Source of the DNA: Arthrobacter sp. CDRTa11
GTDB lineage: Bacteria; Actinomycetota; Actinomycetes; Actinomycetales; Micrococcaceae
Length of the DNA stretch: 64,000 bases
Direction of reading: 5' to 3'
Assembly: GCF_026427775.1 (NCBI RefSeq)
Contig: NZ_CP044532.1
Coordinates: 5,084,001 to 5,148,000, forward strand
In this document: in pieces, positions 41,398 through 49,303 of the stretch
How positions within the stretch are numbered: the first letter of the stretch is position 1
How the letters are laid out: each line of letters begins with the position of its first letter
Translations under genes and position numbers: made by a program
Notes under the pieces: model-generated
What the model was told of the DNA's origin: nothing
Databases searched by the model: none
Seen by the model: only the letters and a program-made list of their open reading frames with translations

Positions 41398-42300
41398 CTA
41401 AACATCACGTTTCTTCAGCACGACGGCGGCGAGCACCACCGGGATAACCACCCAGGCGCCCAGGACCAGGGCCGCCTGCCAGACTTCAAGGGTGTCGGGC
41501 GCGTGCTGGACGGCTGTTATGGCCTCTACCGTATTGCCGGGCAGGTACTTGCGTGTCTGGACAAAGAAGTCGCCCGGAATCAGCTGGAACGCAATCGGCG
41601 CCACAAAGAACAGGCCAACGAGGCTCATGATGCCGCCGGCCGAGTTCCGGAGCAGGGATCCCAGTGCCATGCCAATAGCGGCAACGGCTGCGACGTAGAC
41701 GCTGTTGACGAGCAGCAACTTCACCGACTGGGAGCTGGACAGGTCCAGCTTGAGGTCGTAGTTGTCCAGGATTGGCAGGGCCACCAAACCAGCGAGGTAC
41801 ACCGAGACCGCGGTGACAATGAACGCGGTCAGCATCACCACCAGCAGTTTGGCTATGAAGGCCGGCGTCCGCTTCGGCACCGCTGCAAAGGTGGAGCGCG
41901 CCATCCCCGTTGCGAACTCGGAGCTCATCAGAAGTACGCCAAGCGATCCCAGGATGAGCTGGGCGAACGGAATGGCGGAGGTGGGGACGGTGATGGCCGG
42001 GTCCCCGCCCTGGGCGGCAAGCGCTGCGGCGGCTTGCGGGTCCCGCAATGCTTCCTCGGCGAACTGGCCAACACCCCAGGCTGAGAGCGCTCCGAAGCCA
42101 ACCATTACCAGGATGGTGCAGCCGAGCAGGATGAGCGTGGAGAGCAGGGTGCGGAACTTGATGAATTCGGAGTTCAGCACGCGGAGGAAGGAGGGGCCCG
42201 GGCCGGTGCTGGTGGCGTCGCCGGGCAGTTTTCCGGAAACGACGGCGCCCGCATGCGCCCCGCGGCGGGAAGGCTTGGGGTCGAGGGTGGTTGAGCTCAT
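41398..42300 (-). CDS. ABC transporter permease
   Basis: 300 residues, ATG 42300, two bases after the stop of the ATPase gene. Six hydrophobic segments, e.g. TLLSTLILLGCTILVMVGFGALS and GIMSLVGLFFVAPIAF, typical of ABC2-type permeases without a substrate-binding protein. The extracytoplasmic loop (about residues 65-95) is Ala-rich and short. Together with the ATPase it forms the membrane half of an exporter, probably a homodimer of permease. It is followed by the histidine kinase gene after 25 bp. Confidence 0.9.
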   Translation of the reverse strand: MSSTTLDPKPSRRGAHAGAVVSGKLPGDATSTGPGPSFLRVLNSEFIKFRTLLSTLILLGCTILVMVGFGALSAWGVGQFAEEALRDPQAAAALAAQGGDPAITVPTSAIPFAQLILGSLGVLLMSSEFATGMARSTFAAVPKRTPAFIAKLLVVMLTAFIVTAVSVYLAGLVALPILDNYDLKLDLSSSQSVKLLLVNSVYVAAVAAIGMALGSLLRNSAGGIMSLVGLFFVAPIAFQLIPGDFFVQTRKYLPGNTVEAITAVQHAPDTLEVWQAALVLGAWVVIPVVLAAVVLKKRDV

Positions 42301-42302
42301 AA

Positions 42303-43247
42303 TCAGTTGCCTCCGGACTGGACGGGAGCAGTGTCCCCCGTGGTGATCAGCGAGTGGTATTCGACCTCATCCTTGGTCAGCTCCATGTAGGCCTCCTCAA
42401 GGCTTGCCTGCAGCGGGGTCAGTTCGTAGATCATGACGTGGCTGTCCAGCGCGGCGCGGGCGATCCGGCGCGGGTCCAGGCCGGTAACTTCGAGCAGCTC
42501 GTTTTCCTGCAGCTCAATGGAGACACCGTCCCCTGCGAGCAGCTGCATCAGCTGGTCCGGCTGGTCAGTCCGGACGCGGGTACGGATCCGGCCCTTGCCG
42601 TTGATAATGTCCCGGATCGGCGCATCGGCGATGATCCTCCCGCGGCCGATCACAATGAGGTGGTCCGCGGTGACAGCCATTTCGCTCATCAGGTGGCTGG
42701 ACAGGAACACGGTGCGTCCCTCCGAGGCCAGGTACTTGACCAGGTTCCGGACCCAGACCACACCCTCCGGGTCGAGGCCATTGACGGGCTCGTCCAGGAT
42801 GACGGTCTGCGGGTCCCCCAGCAGGGCAGCAGCAATTCCGAGCCGCTGTCCCATGCCGAGCGAAAAGCCGCCCACCTTCTTCTTGGCCACTTCTGCCAGG
42901 CCCGTCATTTCGATGACCTCGTGCACCCTCTTCTTCGGAATGCTGTGCGTGGCGGCCATGGCCCTCAGGTGGTTGTAAGCCGAGCGGCTGGTGTGGACGG
43001 CCTTGGCGTCCAGCAGCGCCCCGACGTCGCGCAGTGGCGCGGCGTGCCTGGCAAACGGTGCGCCGTTGACGGTCACCGTGCCCGACGTCGGACGGTCCAG
43101 TCCCATGATCATGCGCATGGTGGTGGATTTACCGGCGCCGTTGGGGCCCAGGAAGCCTGTCACCCGTCCTGCCTGGACGGTGAAGTCGACTCCGGCGACG
43201 GCGGTCTTCTCGCCGTACACCTTGGTCAGGCCTTTTGCCTCGATCAT
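42303..43247 (-). CDS. ABC transporter ATP-binding protein
   Basis: 314 residues, ATG 43247 with AAGGAA upstream. Walker A GPNGAGKST (about residue 36), Q-loop region, signature FSLGMGQRLGIAAALLGDP (LSGGQ variant FSLGM-GQR), Walker B VILDEPVNGLDPEG, and switch His in LSSHLMSEMAV. After residue 220 an extra C-terminal domain (about 80 residues) is present, as in many drug or bacitracin-type exporters. First gene of the four-gene operon ATPase - permease - kinase - regulator. Spacing to the permease is two bases. Confidence 0.95.
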   Translation of the reverse strand: MIEAKGLTKVYGEKTAVAGVDFTVQAGRVTGFLGPNGAGKSTTMRMIMGLDRPTSGTVTVNGAPFARHAAPLRDVGALLDAKAVHTSRSAYNHLRAMAATHSIPKKRVHEVIEMTGLAEVAKKKVGGFSLGMGQRLGIAAALLGDPQTVILDEPVNGLDPEGVVWVRNLVKYLASEGRTVFLSSHLMSEMAVTADHLIVIGRGRIIADAPIRDIINGKGRIRTRVRTDQPDQLMQLLAGDGVSIELQENELLEVTGLDPRRIARAALDSHVMIYELTPLQASLEEAYMELTKDEVEYHSLITTGDTAPVQSGGN

Positions 43248-43347
43248 GGGAAGGTTCCTTCGAACAGCAGCTTTGGGCTGCGGGATGCGGGGAAGTTTTG
43301 GTGTGCATCCTCAACGCTACCGACGGAAGCTGCCGATTTCGCCGGTC

Positions 43348-43375
43348 TCAGGGATGATTCAGGGTTGAATCAGGG
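43348..43375. promoter_or_regulatory. Three TCAGGG repeats at 11-bp steps upstream of the ABC/two-component operon
   Basis: TCAGGG occurs at 43348-43353, 43359-43364 and 43370-43375; on the minus strand this reads CCCTGA three times with 11-bp periodicity (CCCTGATTCAA, CCCTGAATCAT, CCCTGAGACC). It lies 100-130 bp upstream of the ATPase start (43247). Direct repeats once per helical turn are typical of response-regulator operators. Candidate autoregulatory site of the operon's own regulator. Confidence 0.55.
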
Positions 43376-43466
43376 TAGTCCGCATGGATGACCGGCACCA
43401 GCTCTTTTGGCTGTTGTTCCCGTTAGGCCGGCACCACGTTTTTCAATTTTCAGGACAGGTTTTCCC

Positions 43467-44963
43467 TCAGGACATCGGTGAGTAGTACGTCAGAGCATGC
43501 CGTTCCACCCGGAAGTCAGCCCTGCGGACTCCCGCCAGTGCCTCGCCGTCCACGGCCAGCACCATGGGTGAACCGCCGGACTCAATGCGCAGGCTGGTGG
43601 CCTCGCTCAGGTGGGTGATCCGCGACGTGGCCACCGTACCGGTCAGGACGGACCAGAGCAGGCGGAGCCGGGCGAACAATTCGTCGGCGGTGATCATGCG
43701 GACGTCAAGGACGCCGTCATCCAGGACCGGACGCACCAGGGGAGCATGGTCCCTGGGGTAGTACCGGCCGCGCCCAATGTAGGCAATCCAGAGTTTGCGC
43801 CTCACCCCGTCAACCTTCAGCGTGGTGGGCGTTCCGGCTGCGAACGTCCGGAACATGGCCACAACTCCGGCGAGCGGCTTGCCCAGCGCCGGCTGCAGCT
43901 GCTCACGGCGCCGCACCAGATTCGGATACAGGCCGATGCTCGCAGTGTTGAGCATCACCAGCTCGGCAGTCTCCGGGTTTTCTGGAAGACCCCGCTCCAC
44001 GGAAACTATCCCGACGTCGGCAAGAGCCGCTTCCCCGCTCCCGGCGGCAGCCAGGGCCGCCTTGAGGGACCCTGTGCCGGCGTCCCTTGCAAAGTGATTG
44101 AGGGTACCTCCGGGCAGGACCAGCAAGGGCAGCGAATGCTGGATCGCGGCAGCAGCCGCGGTGCCAACGGTTCCGTCGCCGCCCCAAACTCCCAGCGCAA
44201 CGGTTCCTGGAAAGCGGGCGGTCGACTGGAGCTCCTCCTCCAGCTTCTCTCCCGCCTCGACAGTATTTATGTACGCCTTTGGGAATACTTCCTGGAGTGC
44301 CACCGCCGTCTCAGTCGTAAAGGATCCACCGAGCGTGTTCACCACAATGCTGAGTCCGTCACCGCCGGGCAGTTGCGGGGCTGAGGTCCGGCTGCGGGCG
44401 GTTTCAGGGAAGGGAGGACGGACCGGCCACCACTTTCGGGTGATGAGTGCTGCCCCCGCCCCGATGGCGGAACCGAACAGGACATCGGACGGCCAGTGTG
44501 CGCCGGTATGGACCCGTGAGTAGGCAACCCCAGCCGCCACCGGGGCCAGGGCCATGCCCAGCGACGGTCTGACCAGGCCTGCCCCCACCGCGAATGCAAT
44601 CGCCGATGCGGAATGTCCGGACGGCATAGACGAACTGGTGGGCTGGGGATGCACAAACCGGAAAACAGGAAGGTGTTCCGGCAGCGGACGGGCCCGCGGC
44701 AGCAGGGTCTTGAACCCTATATTGGTCACGGCCGACGCCACAGCCTGCGCGATGAGTCCGTGCAGTGCGGCCCGCCGCGGCTTTCCGGGAAAGGCAGCCA
44801 TCACCGCGGCCGCACCCATCCACAGCTTGCCGTGGTTGGCGGACGCGGAGAGACGGCGGAAAAAGGTGTCGTGGTTTCCGCCAGGGAAGTCTGAAACAGC
44901 CCGGACCAGGTGCCGGTCAAAGCGACTGATCCAGCCCGGGCTTCTGCCCCACATCCTGCGCAT
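43467..44963 (-). CDS. PAP2 phosphatase - diacylglycerol kinase fusion protein
   Basis: 498 residues, ATG 44963. The N-terminal half (about 1-185) is a PAP2 superfamily phosphatase with K-T-L-L-P-R-A-R-P, SSSMPSGHSAS and YSRVHTGAHWPSDVLFG, the three catalytic motifs. The C-terminal half (about 205-498) is a DAG-kinase-like catalytic domain with VWGGDGTVGTAAAAA and LPGGTLNHFARD. One protein thus combines a lipid-phosphate phosphatase with a lipid kinase, as seen in other actinobacteria. Hydrophobic helices in the PAP2 part place it in the membrane. Substrates are probably a polyprenyl phosphate or phosphatidic-acid-type lipid, not provable from sequence. Confidence 0.92.
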   Translation of the reverse strand: MRRMWGRSPGWISRFDRHLVRAVSDFPGGNHDTFFRRLSASANHGKLWMGAAAVMAAFPGKPRRAALHGLIAQAVASAVTNIGFKTLLPRARPLPEHLPVFRFVHPQPTSSSMPSGHSASAIAFAVGAGLVRPSLGMALAPVAAGVAYSRVHTGAHWPSDVLFGSAIGAGAALITRKWWPVRPPFPETARSRTSAPQLPGGDGLSIVVNTLGGSFTTETAVALQEVFPKAYINTVEAGEKLEEELQSTARFPGTVALGVWGGDGTVGTAAAAAIQHSLPLLVLPGGTLNHFARDAGTGSLKAALAAAGSGEAALADVGIVSVERGLPENPETAELVMLNTASIGLYPNLVRRREQLQPALGKPLAGVVAMFRTFAAGTPTTLKVDGVRRKLWIAYIGRGRYYPRDHAPLVRPVLDDGVLDVRMITADELFARLRLLWSVLTGTVATSRITHLSEATSLRIESGGSPMVLAVDGEALAGVRRADFRVERHALTYYSPMS

Positions 44964-45058
44964 GTCCCCACCATACCGCCGGATTCCGCGGCCCTTCGCC
45001 TGCCTCGCAGCCCGTTACGGGTAAACCTGCCGCAGGCAGAGATGAATCCCGCCCGGAG

Positions 45059-46255
45059 CTACTTGGACGGCAGCGGTTTGGCTGCCCCGGCAAGCAGGAG
45101 CGCCACCACGATGGGGGCGAGGATCGCCAGCAGCGCCAGGTGGATTCCCGTGAGGTCCCCCAGGTATCCGAGCAGCGGGGGCCCAGCCAGGAAGGAGACA
45201 TACCCCAAAGTGGATACAACGGAAACCCTTGCAGCCGCGCGCTTTGGGTCATCCGCCGCCGCGGACATTCCCATGGGGAACGTCAGGGCGGCACCGACGC
45301 CCCACAGCGCAGCTCCCACTGCCGCAAGCCACACGTTTCCGGCCAGCACAAACAGGCAAAGCCCGGCTGCTGCGGCCGCCATGCTGGCCCGCAGGACAAC
45401 CACACGGCCATAAATGTCGATCACGCGGCCGCCAAAGAAGCGCATGGCCGTCATGGCAAGGACAAAGAGGGCAAACATCAGGGCGCCCGTGGACTCTGTG
45501 GTGTGGAGCCCGTCTACCGAGGCCTTGGCGATCCAGTCATTGCCGGCACCTTCGGTCAGGGTCGCTCCCAGTACCACCACCCCGATCAGCAGGGTCCGGC
45601 TGTCTCGCCAGGCAGAGGGCCCCTTGGCTGGCTTCGGTTCACCGTCGGCAGGAACAGCGGCGGGAAGATGAGGGAGGAAATAGCGCGGCATCAGCAGGGC
45701 CACCAGGCCCACGGCGCCGGCGATGACCAACAGGTGAACCGGCAGGCCAATTCCCAGGTTGGACAGGCCAGCACCGATCAACGCTCCCACAAACGCTCCA
45801 CCGCTGAATGCGGCATGGAACTGCGGCATGATGGTGCGCCTGAGCCGGTGTTCGACGTCGGCCCCTTCGATGTTTTGGGCGACATCCCACAGACCAATCC
45901 CGATTCCGAAGAAGAACAGGCAAACGGCGGTGCCGGCAACGGATTCAGCGAGGAGTGACAGGGCAATGCCGACGCCTGACAGCGTTACCAGGACGCCCGC
46001 GGCGCGTACCGTGTTGGCCGTCCCGAGCTTGCCCACCACGAGCCCTGCGGTGGGCAGTGCGATCAGTGAACCGATGGCTGTGCACAGCAGGAGCGTGCCC
46101 ATTTGTCCCGACGTCAGATGCAGCGTTTCGGTCACTGCGGGGATCCGGGCAGCCCAGCTGGCAAAAACCAGGCCGTTGATTCCGAAGACCACGAATGTGG
46201 CTATTGCTGCTGCCTTCAGGGCCGGTCCGGCTGTGGTGCTGGTATTGATGCTCAT
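45059..46255 (-). CDS. MFS transporter
   Basis: 398 residues, ATG 46255. Twelve hydrophobic segments are expected at this length; the first read ATFVVFGINGLVFASWAARIPAVTETLHLTSGQMG, followed by LLLCTAIGSLIALPTAGLVVGKLGTANT in the family-typical loop. The charged central cytoplasmic loop (LPAAVPADGEPKPAKGPS) separates the two halves. This resembles the FsaTP/YbjJ-like inner membrane MFS group often associated with DeoR or sugar regulators. Its start overlaps the stop of the DeoR gene, so the two are co-transcribed; the regulator most likely controls a sugar- or nucleoside-like substrate. Confidence 0.88.
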   Translation of the reverse strand: MSINTSTTAGPALKAAAIATFVVFGINGLVFASWAARIPAVTETLHLTSGQMGTLLLCTAIGSLIALPTAGLVVGKLGTANTVRAAGVLVTLSGVGIALSLLAESVAGTAVCLFFFGIGIGLWDVAQNIEGADVEHRLRRTIMPQFHAAFSGGAFVGALIGAGLSNLGIGLPVHLLVIAGAVGLVALLMPRYFLPHLPAAVPADGEPKPAKGPSAWRDSRTLLIGVVVLGATLTEGAGNDWIAKASVDGLHTTESTGALMFALFVLAMTAMRFFGGRVIDIYGRVVVLRASMAAAAAGLCLFVLAGNVWLAAVGAALWGVGAALTFPMGMSAAADDPKRAAARVSVVSTLGYVSFLAGPPLLGYLGDLTGIHLALLAILAPIVVALLLAGAAKPLPSK

Positions 46256-47025
46256 ACATTCACTACTTCCACCGAGAGGTTGTTGAGCTGCGCGAGTTCC
46301 TGCACAGTAAGGTCCTTTTCAGTCACGATCACGTCCACGAGGTCCAGTTCGGCCACCAGCGCCATCGCCTTGGCATTCCATTTGGAGCCAGCGCAGGCAA
46401 CAATCACCCGCCCCGAAGACTCCAGCCCGGCCCGCTTCACCGCGGCGTCGTCCAGGTCGTGCGCCAGCAGCCCGTCCTTGAGGTTCAAGGCGCAGGGTGT
46501 GACTACAGCGCTGTCAAAGCGGAGGGACCTGATGTTCGATTCCGCCATCGGTCCCCGGAAGCAGAGTTCGCCCGGGACGAGGCTCCCGCCAGGCAGGAGC
46601 AGCGAGGGACGTTGCCCGGCATTCCGGTCCTCGGCTGTTACCGCATTCAGGGAACGCAGGGACATGGGCATCAGGGTCAGCTGCCGGCCCCGCAGGGTCC
46701 TGGCGATTTCCGTGGCGGTTGTGCCGCTGTCCAACCACACGCGTTCCTGGTCCCGCAGCAATCCGGCCACACCGGCAGCGATACGCAGTTTGATGTCCTG
46801 GTCTTCAAGTTCACGCTGACCGTAGCCGGGGTTCTCCCCGCCCACGATGAGGCTCCTTGCACCGCCGTGGATCCGGCGAAGAACGCCGTGCGCTGCGAGC
46901 ACTTCAAGATCGCGCCGGATGGTTGCTCCTGAGGCGTCGCAGGCCGCCGTCAGGTCCTCAACGCTCACTTCCGCCCGCTCGCGCAGGAGTTCCCCGATCA
47001 GCCGGTGGCGCTCATCGGTCTTCAT
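46252..47025 (-). CDS. DeoR family transcriptional regulator
   Basis: 257 residues from ATG 47025; a TTG two codons earlier is also open. N-terminal DeoR helix-turn-helix: RHRLIGELLRERAEVSVEDLTAACDASGATIRRDLEVLAAHGVLRRIHGGA, the signature of the family. The sugar-phosphate-sensing C-terminal domain contains VWLDSGTTATEIARTL and LRFDSAVVTPCALNLKDGLLAHDLDDAAVKRA. Members repress sugar uptake and catabolism genes and are released by a phosphorylated sugar. It precedes and overlaps the MFS gene, and two TTGATCAA sites in the divergent promoter are its probable operator. Confidence 0.93.
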   Translation of the reverse strand: MKTDERHRLIGELLRERAEVSVEDLTAACDASGATIRRDLEVLAAHGVLRRIHGGARSLIVGGENPGYGQRELEDQDIKLRIAAGVAGLLRDQERVWLDSGTTATEIARTLRGRQLTLMPMSLRSLNAVTAEDRNAGQRPSLLLPGGSLVPGELCFRGPMAESNIRSLRFDSAVVTPCALNLKDGLLAHDLDDAAVKRAGLESSGRVIVACAGSKWNAKAMALVAELDLVDVIVTEKDLTVQELAQLNNLSVEVVNV

Positions 47026-47043
47026 GCTCAAATGCTAGCAATA

Positions 47044-47073
47044 TTTGATCAATTAATCACGCGCTTGATCAAA
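47044..47073. promoter_or_regulatory. Paired TTGATCAA operator in the deoR divergent promoter
   Basis: TTTGATCAA at 47044-47052 and TTGATCAAA at 47065-47073: two copies of the palindrome TTGATCAA 20 bp apart, two helical turns, in inverted arrangement. They lie 20-50 bp upstream of the DeoR start (47025) and 20-50 bp upstream of the start at 47095, so one site pair could control both directions. Best candidate for the DeoR-type regulator. Confidence 0.6.
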
Positions 47074-47094
47074 TGATGGCGGTACAGTGGCTGC

Positions 47095-47439
47095 ATGGCT
47101 GATGAACTGTTCAAAGACGGCAAGGTATCGGGTACCGGTGAATACCTCAATGGTGAACGGCACGGCCGCTGGACGTTCTATTTCCGGAACGGTCAGGTGA
47201 AATCTGAAGCCGGATACGCCAACGGCCAGCTGGATGGACCGTGCGTCTGGTACCGCGAGGGCGGCGGACTGCTCCAGAAAGGCGCCTCCGTGGACGGCCA
47301 GCAGGACGGCTTCTGGCAGCGCTGGCACAGCACCGGCGATGTGATGGATGAAGGAAATTACGACGCCGGACGCAAGGTAGGCGAATGGGTCACCTATGCA
47401 GCGGACGGCTCAGAGACCAGACGCAGGGCGTATACGTAG
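47095..47439 (+). CDS. YwqK-like / MORN-repeat protein
   Basis: 114 residues, ATG 47095. Successive repeats of the form G-E-Y-x-x-G-x-x-x-G-x-W-x-x-Y-x-x-x-G: EYLNGERHGRWTFYFRNGQVKSEAGYANGQLDGPCVWYREGGG, then VDGQQDGFWQRWHSTGDVMDEGNYDAGRKVGEWVTYAADGS. These match MORN/YwqK beta-hairpin repeats, named for a B. subtilis antitoxin-like immunity protein. No toxin gene lies beside it, so an antitoxin role is not supported here. Divergent from the DeoR-MFS pair, sharing its operator region. Confidence 0.7.
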   Translation: MADELFKDGKVSGTGEYLNGERHGRWTFYFRNGQVKSEAGYANGQLDGPCVWYREGGGLLQKGASVDGQQDGFWQRWHSTGDVMDEGNYDAGRKVGEWVTYAADGSETRRRAYT

Positions 47440-47521
47440 CCAAACGCTCCCTCACTTTCTGCGGTAAAAATGCGAACGCTCTCGCATCAACCACCACTTC
47501 ACTTGCCAGAGAGTATCCTTC

Positions 47522-49204
47522 TTAGCGGGCGCGCTCCACCCGTTTCTCGTCCCACACCGGTTCGGCCGATTCGTAGACGCGGCCGTCCGAACCGAACACC
47601 AGGAAGCGGTCAAAGGTGCGCGCGAACCAGCGGTCGTGCGTCACGGCCAGGACCGTCCCCTCGAAGTGGTCGATGGCCCGTTCCAGCGCCTCGGCAGAGT
47701 GCAGATCGAGGTTGTCGGTGGGCTCATCCAACAGCAACAGGGTTGCCCCGGAGAGCTGGAGCAGCAGGATCTGGAACCGTGCCTGCTGGCCGCCGGACAG
47801 GGACTCGTACTTCTGCTCCGACTGCCCGGCGAGGCCATAGCCATCCAGTGCCCCGGCCGCCGCCTCCCGGCCCAGCCCCGAGCGGTGTTCGTCGCCGCGG
47901 TGCAGGATTTCGAGCAGGGTCTTGCCCAGAAGGTCGGGCCGGACATGGGTCTGGGCAAAAAAGCCAGGCCGGATCCGGGCGCCGAGCTTAACGGTGCCTT
48001 CGTGCGGCACCTCGGCGATTTCAACATCTGACACCGGAACGTGCTCGCGCTCGGGATCCGTTCCGCCGGTGGCGAGCAGCCGCAGGAAATGGCTCTTGCC
48101 CGAGCCGTTTGAACCCAACACGCCAACGCGGTCGCCAAACCACACCTCCGTGGAGAACGGTTTCATCAGGCCGGTAAGTTCGAGCTTCTCCGCCACAATG
48201 GCGCGTTTGGCCGTGCGGCCGCCCTTGAGCCGCATCTTCACGTTCTGCTCGATCGGCAGGGCTTCCGGCGGGCCGGCTTCCAGGAACTTGGCCAGCCGTG
48301 TCTGGGCTGCGTGGTAGCGGTTGGCCATGTCGGAGCGGAACGCCGCCTTGTTTTTGTACATGTTGACGAGTTCCTTGAGCTTGATGTGCTCCTCGTCCCA
48401 GCGCTTTCGCAGTTCCTCAAAACGTGCGTTCCGGTCCGCGCGTGCATCGACATAGGAGCCGAAGCCACCGCCGTGGACCCACGCCCCGGCGCCGTTGATT
48501 CCGGGTTCCAGGGTGACGATACGGCCGGCGGCGTTGTTCAGCAGTTCGCGGTCGTGGCTGATGAAGAAGACGGTTTTTTTGGACTCGTTCAGTTTGTCCT
48601 CAAGCCAGCGTTTGCCGGGAACGTCCAGGTAGTTGTCCGGTTCATCCAGCAGCAGCAGTTCATCCGGCCCCGCAAACAGCGCCTCCAGGACAAGGCGCTT
48701 CTGCTCACCGCCGGAAAGGCTCGACGCCGGGCGGTGCTGTGCGCGGTCGAAGGGCAGTCCCAGGGCGGCCATGCAGACCTCGTCCCAGACAGTTTCCACG
48801 TCGTAGCCGCCGGCATCGCCCCAGTCCACGATGGCCTGGGCGTACCGCATCTGGCTGGGTTCGTCGTCGTGCTCAATCATCGCGAGCTCAGACTCGTCCA
48901 CGGCGAGGGCGGCAGCTGCCAGAGCGGGCGGAGCGGCGGAAACCAGAAGGTCGCGGACCGTGGAGTCGTCGCGGACCTGGCCGACGAACTGGCGCATGAT
49001 GCCCATATTCCCTGACCGTCCGATCACGCCTTCGTCAGGCGAAAGGTCACCGGAGATGATGCGGAAGAGGGTGGTTTTCCCGGTGCCGTTGGGGCCGATC
49101 AGCGCAGTTTTGGTGCCGTCCGGGACCTTAAAGGTCACGCCGTTGAGCAGCTGGGTGCCGTCGGAGAGGAAGTAATCGATGCCGGAAATGTCAATATGGG
49201 CCAC
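47522..49204 (-). CDS. ABC-F family ATPase
   Basis: 560 residues, ATG 49204. Two ABC domains without membrane segments: Walker A IGPNGTGKTT (about residue 37), signature LSGGEQKR, Walker B LLLLDEPDNYLD; linker; second Walker A LGSNGSGKSH, signature LSGGQQAR, Walker B LLLLDEPTDNLD. The inter-domain linker (about 250-320) with ELVNMYKNKAAFRSDMANRYHAAQTRLAKF is the ABC-F interdomain region. ABC-F proteins act on the ribosome (EttA-like) or confer antibiotic protection; which one cannot be decided here. Note the second Walker A ends S-H rather than S-T. Its start is preceded by a 49236-49298 inverted repeat. Confidence 0.93.
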   Translation of the reverse strand: MAHIDISGIDYFLSDGTQLLNGVTFKVPDGTKTALIGPNGTGKTTLFRIISGDLSPDEGVIGRSGNMGIMRQFVGQVRDDSTVRDLLVSAAPPALAAAALAVDESELAMIEHDDEPSQMRYAQAIVDWGDAGGYDVETVWDEVCMAALGLPFDRAQHRPASSLSGGEQKRLVLEALFAGPDELLLLDEPDNYLDVPGKRWLEDKLNESKKTVFFISHDRELLNNAAGRIVTLEPGINGAGAWVHGGGFGSYVDARADRNARFEELRKRWDEEHIKLKELVNMYKNKAAFRSDMANRYHAAQTRLAKFLEAGPPEALPIEQNVKMRLKGGRTAKRAIVAEKLELTGLMKPFSTEVWFGDRVGVLGSNGSGKSHFLRLLATGGTDPEREHVPVSDVEIAEVPHEGTVKLGARIRPGFFAQTHVRPDLLGKTLLEILHRGDEHRSGLGREAAAGALDGYGLAGQSEQKYESLSGGQQARFQILLLQLSGATLLLLDEPTDNLDLHSAEALERAIDHFEGTVLAVTHDRWFARTFDRFLVFGSDGRVYESAEPVWDEKRVERAR

Positions 49205-49235
49205 GCCAACAATCTTCCCATGCCCACACCACCCC

Positions 49236-49298
49236 GAGTTTTAGTCCACTTATGGCGACTTCCGGGCGATCCAACCCGCCGTAAGTGGACGAAAACTC
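49236..49298. repeat. 63-bp imperfect inverted repeat element
   Basis: Two 21-bp arms (49236-49256 and 49278-49298) are inverted copies with two mismatches, separated by a 21-bp centre. The arms contain AGTCCACTTA / TAAGTGGAC. The element fills the gap between the penicillin-binding protein (stop at 49304) and the ABC-F gene (start at 49204). It could be a terminator-like structure for the former, but the arm sequence looks like a mobile or REP-like intergenic element; I see only one copy in this window. Confidence 0.65.
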
Positions 49299-49303
49299 CG
49301 TCA

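Noticed and set aside
47041..47073. TTGATCAA sites considered as an Fnr/Crp box
   Set aside because: Fnr boxes need TTGAT-N4-ATCAA in one dyad; here each half is itself a palindrome and a DeoR gene is adjacent.
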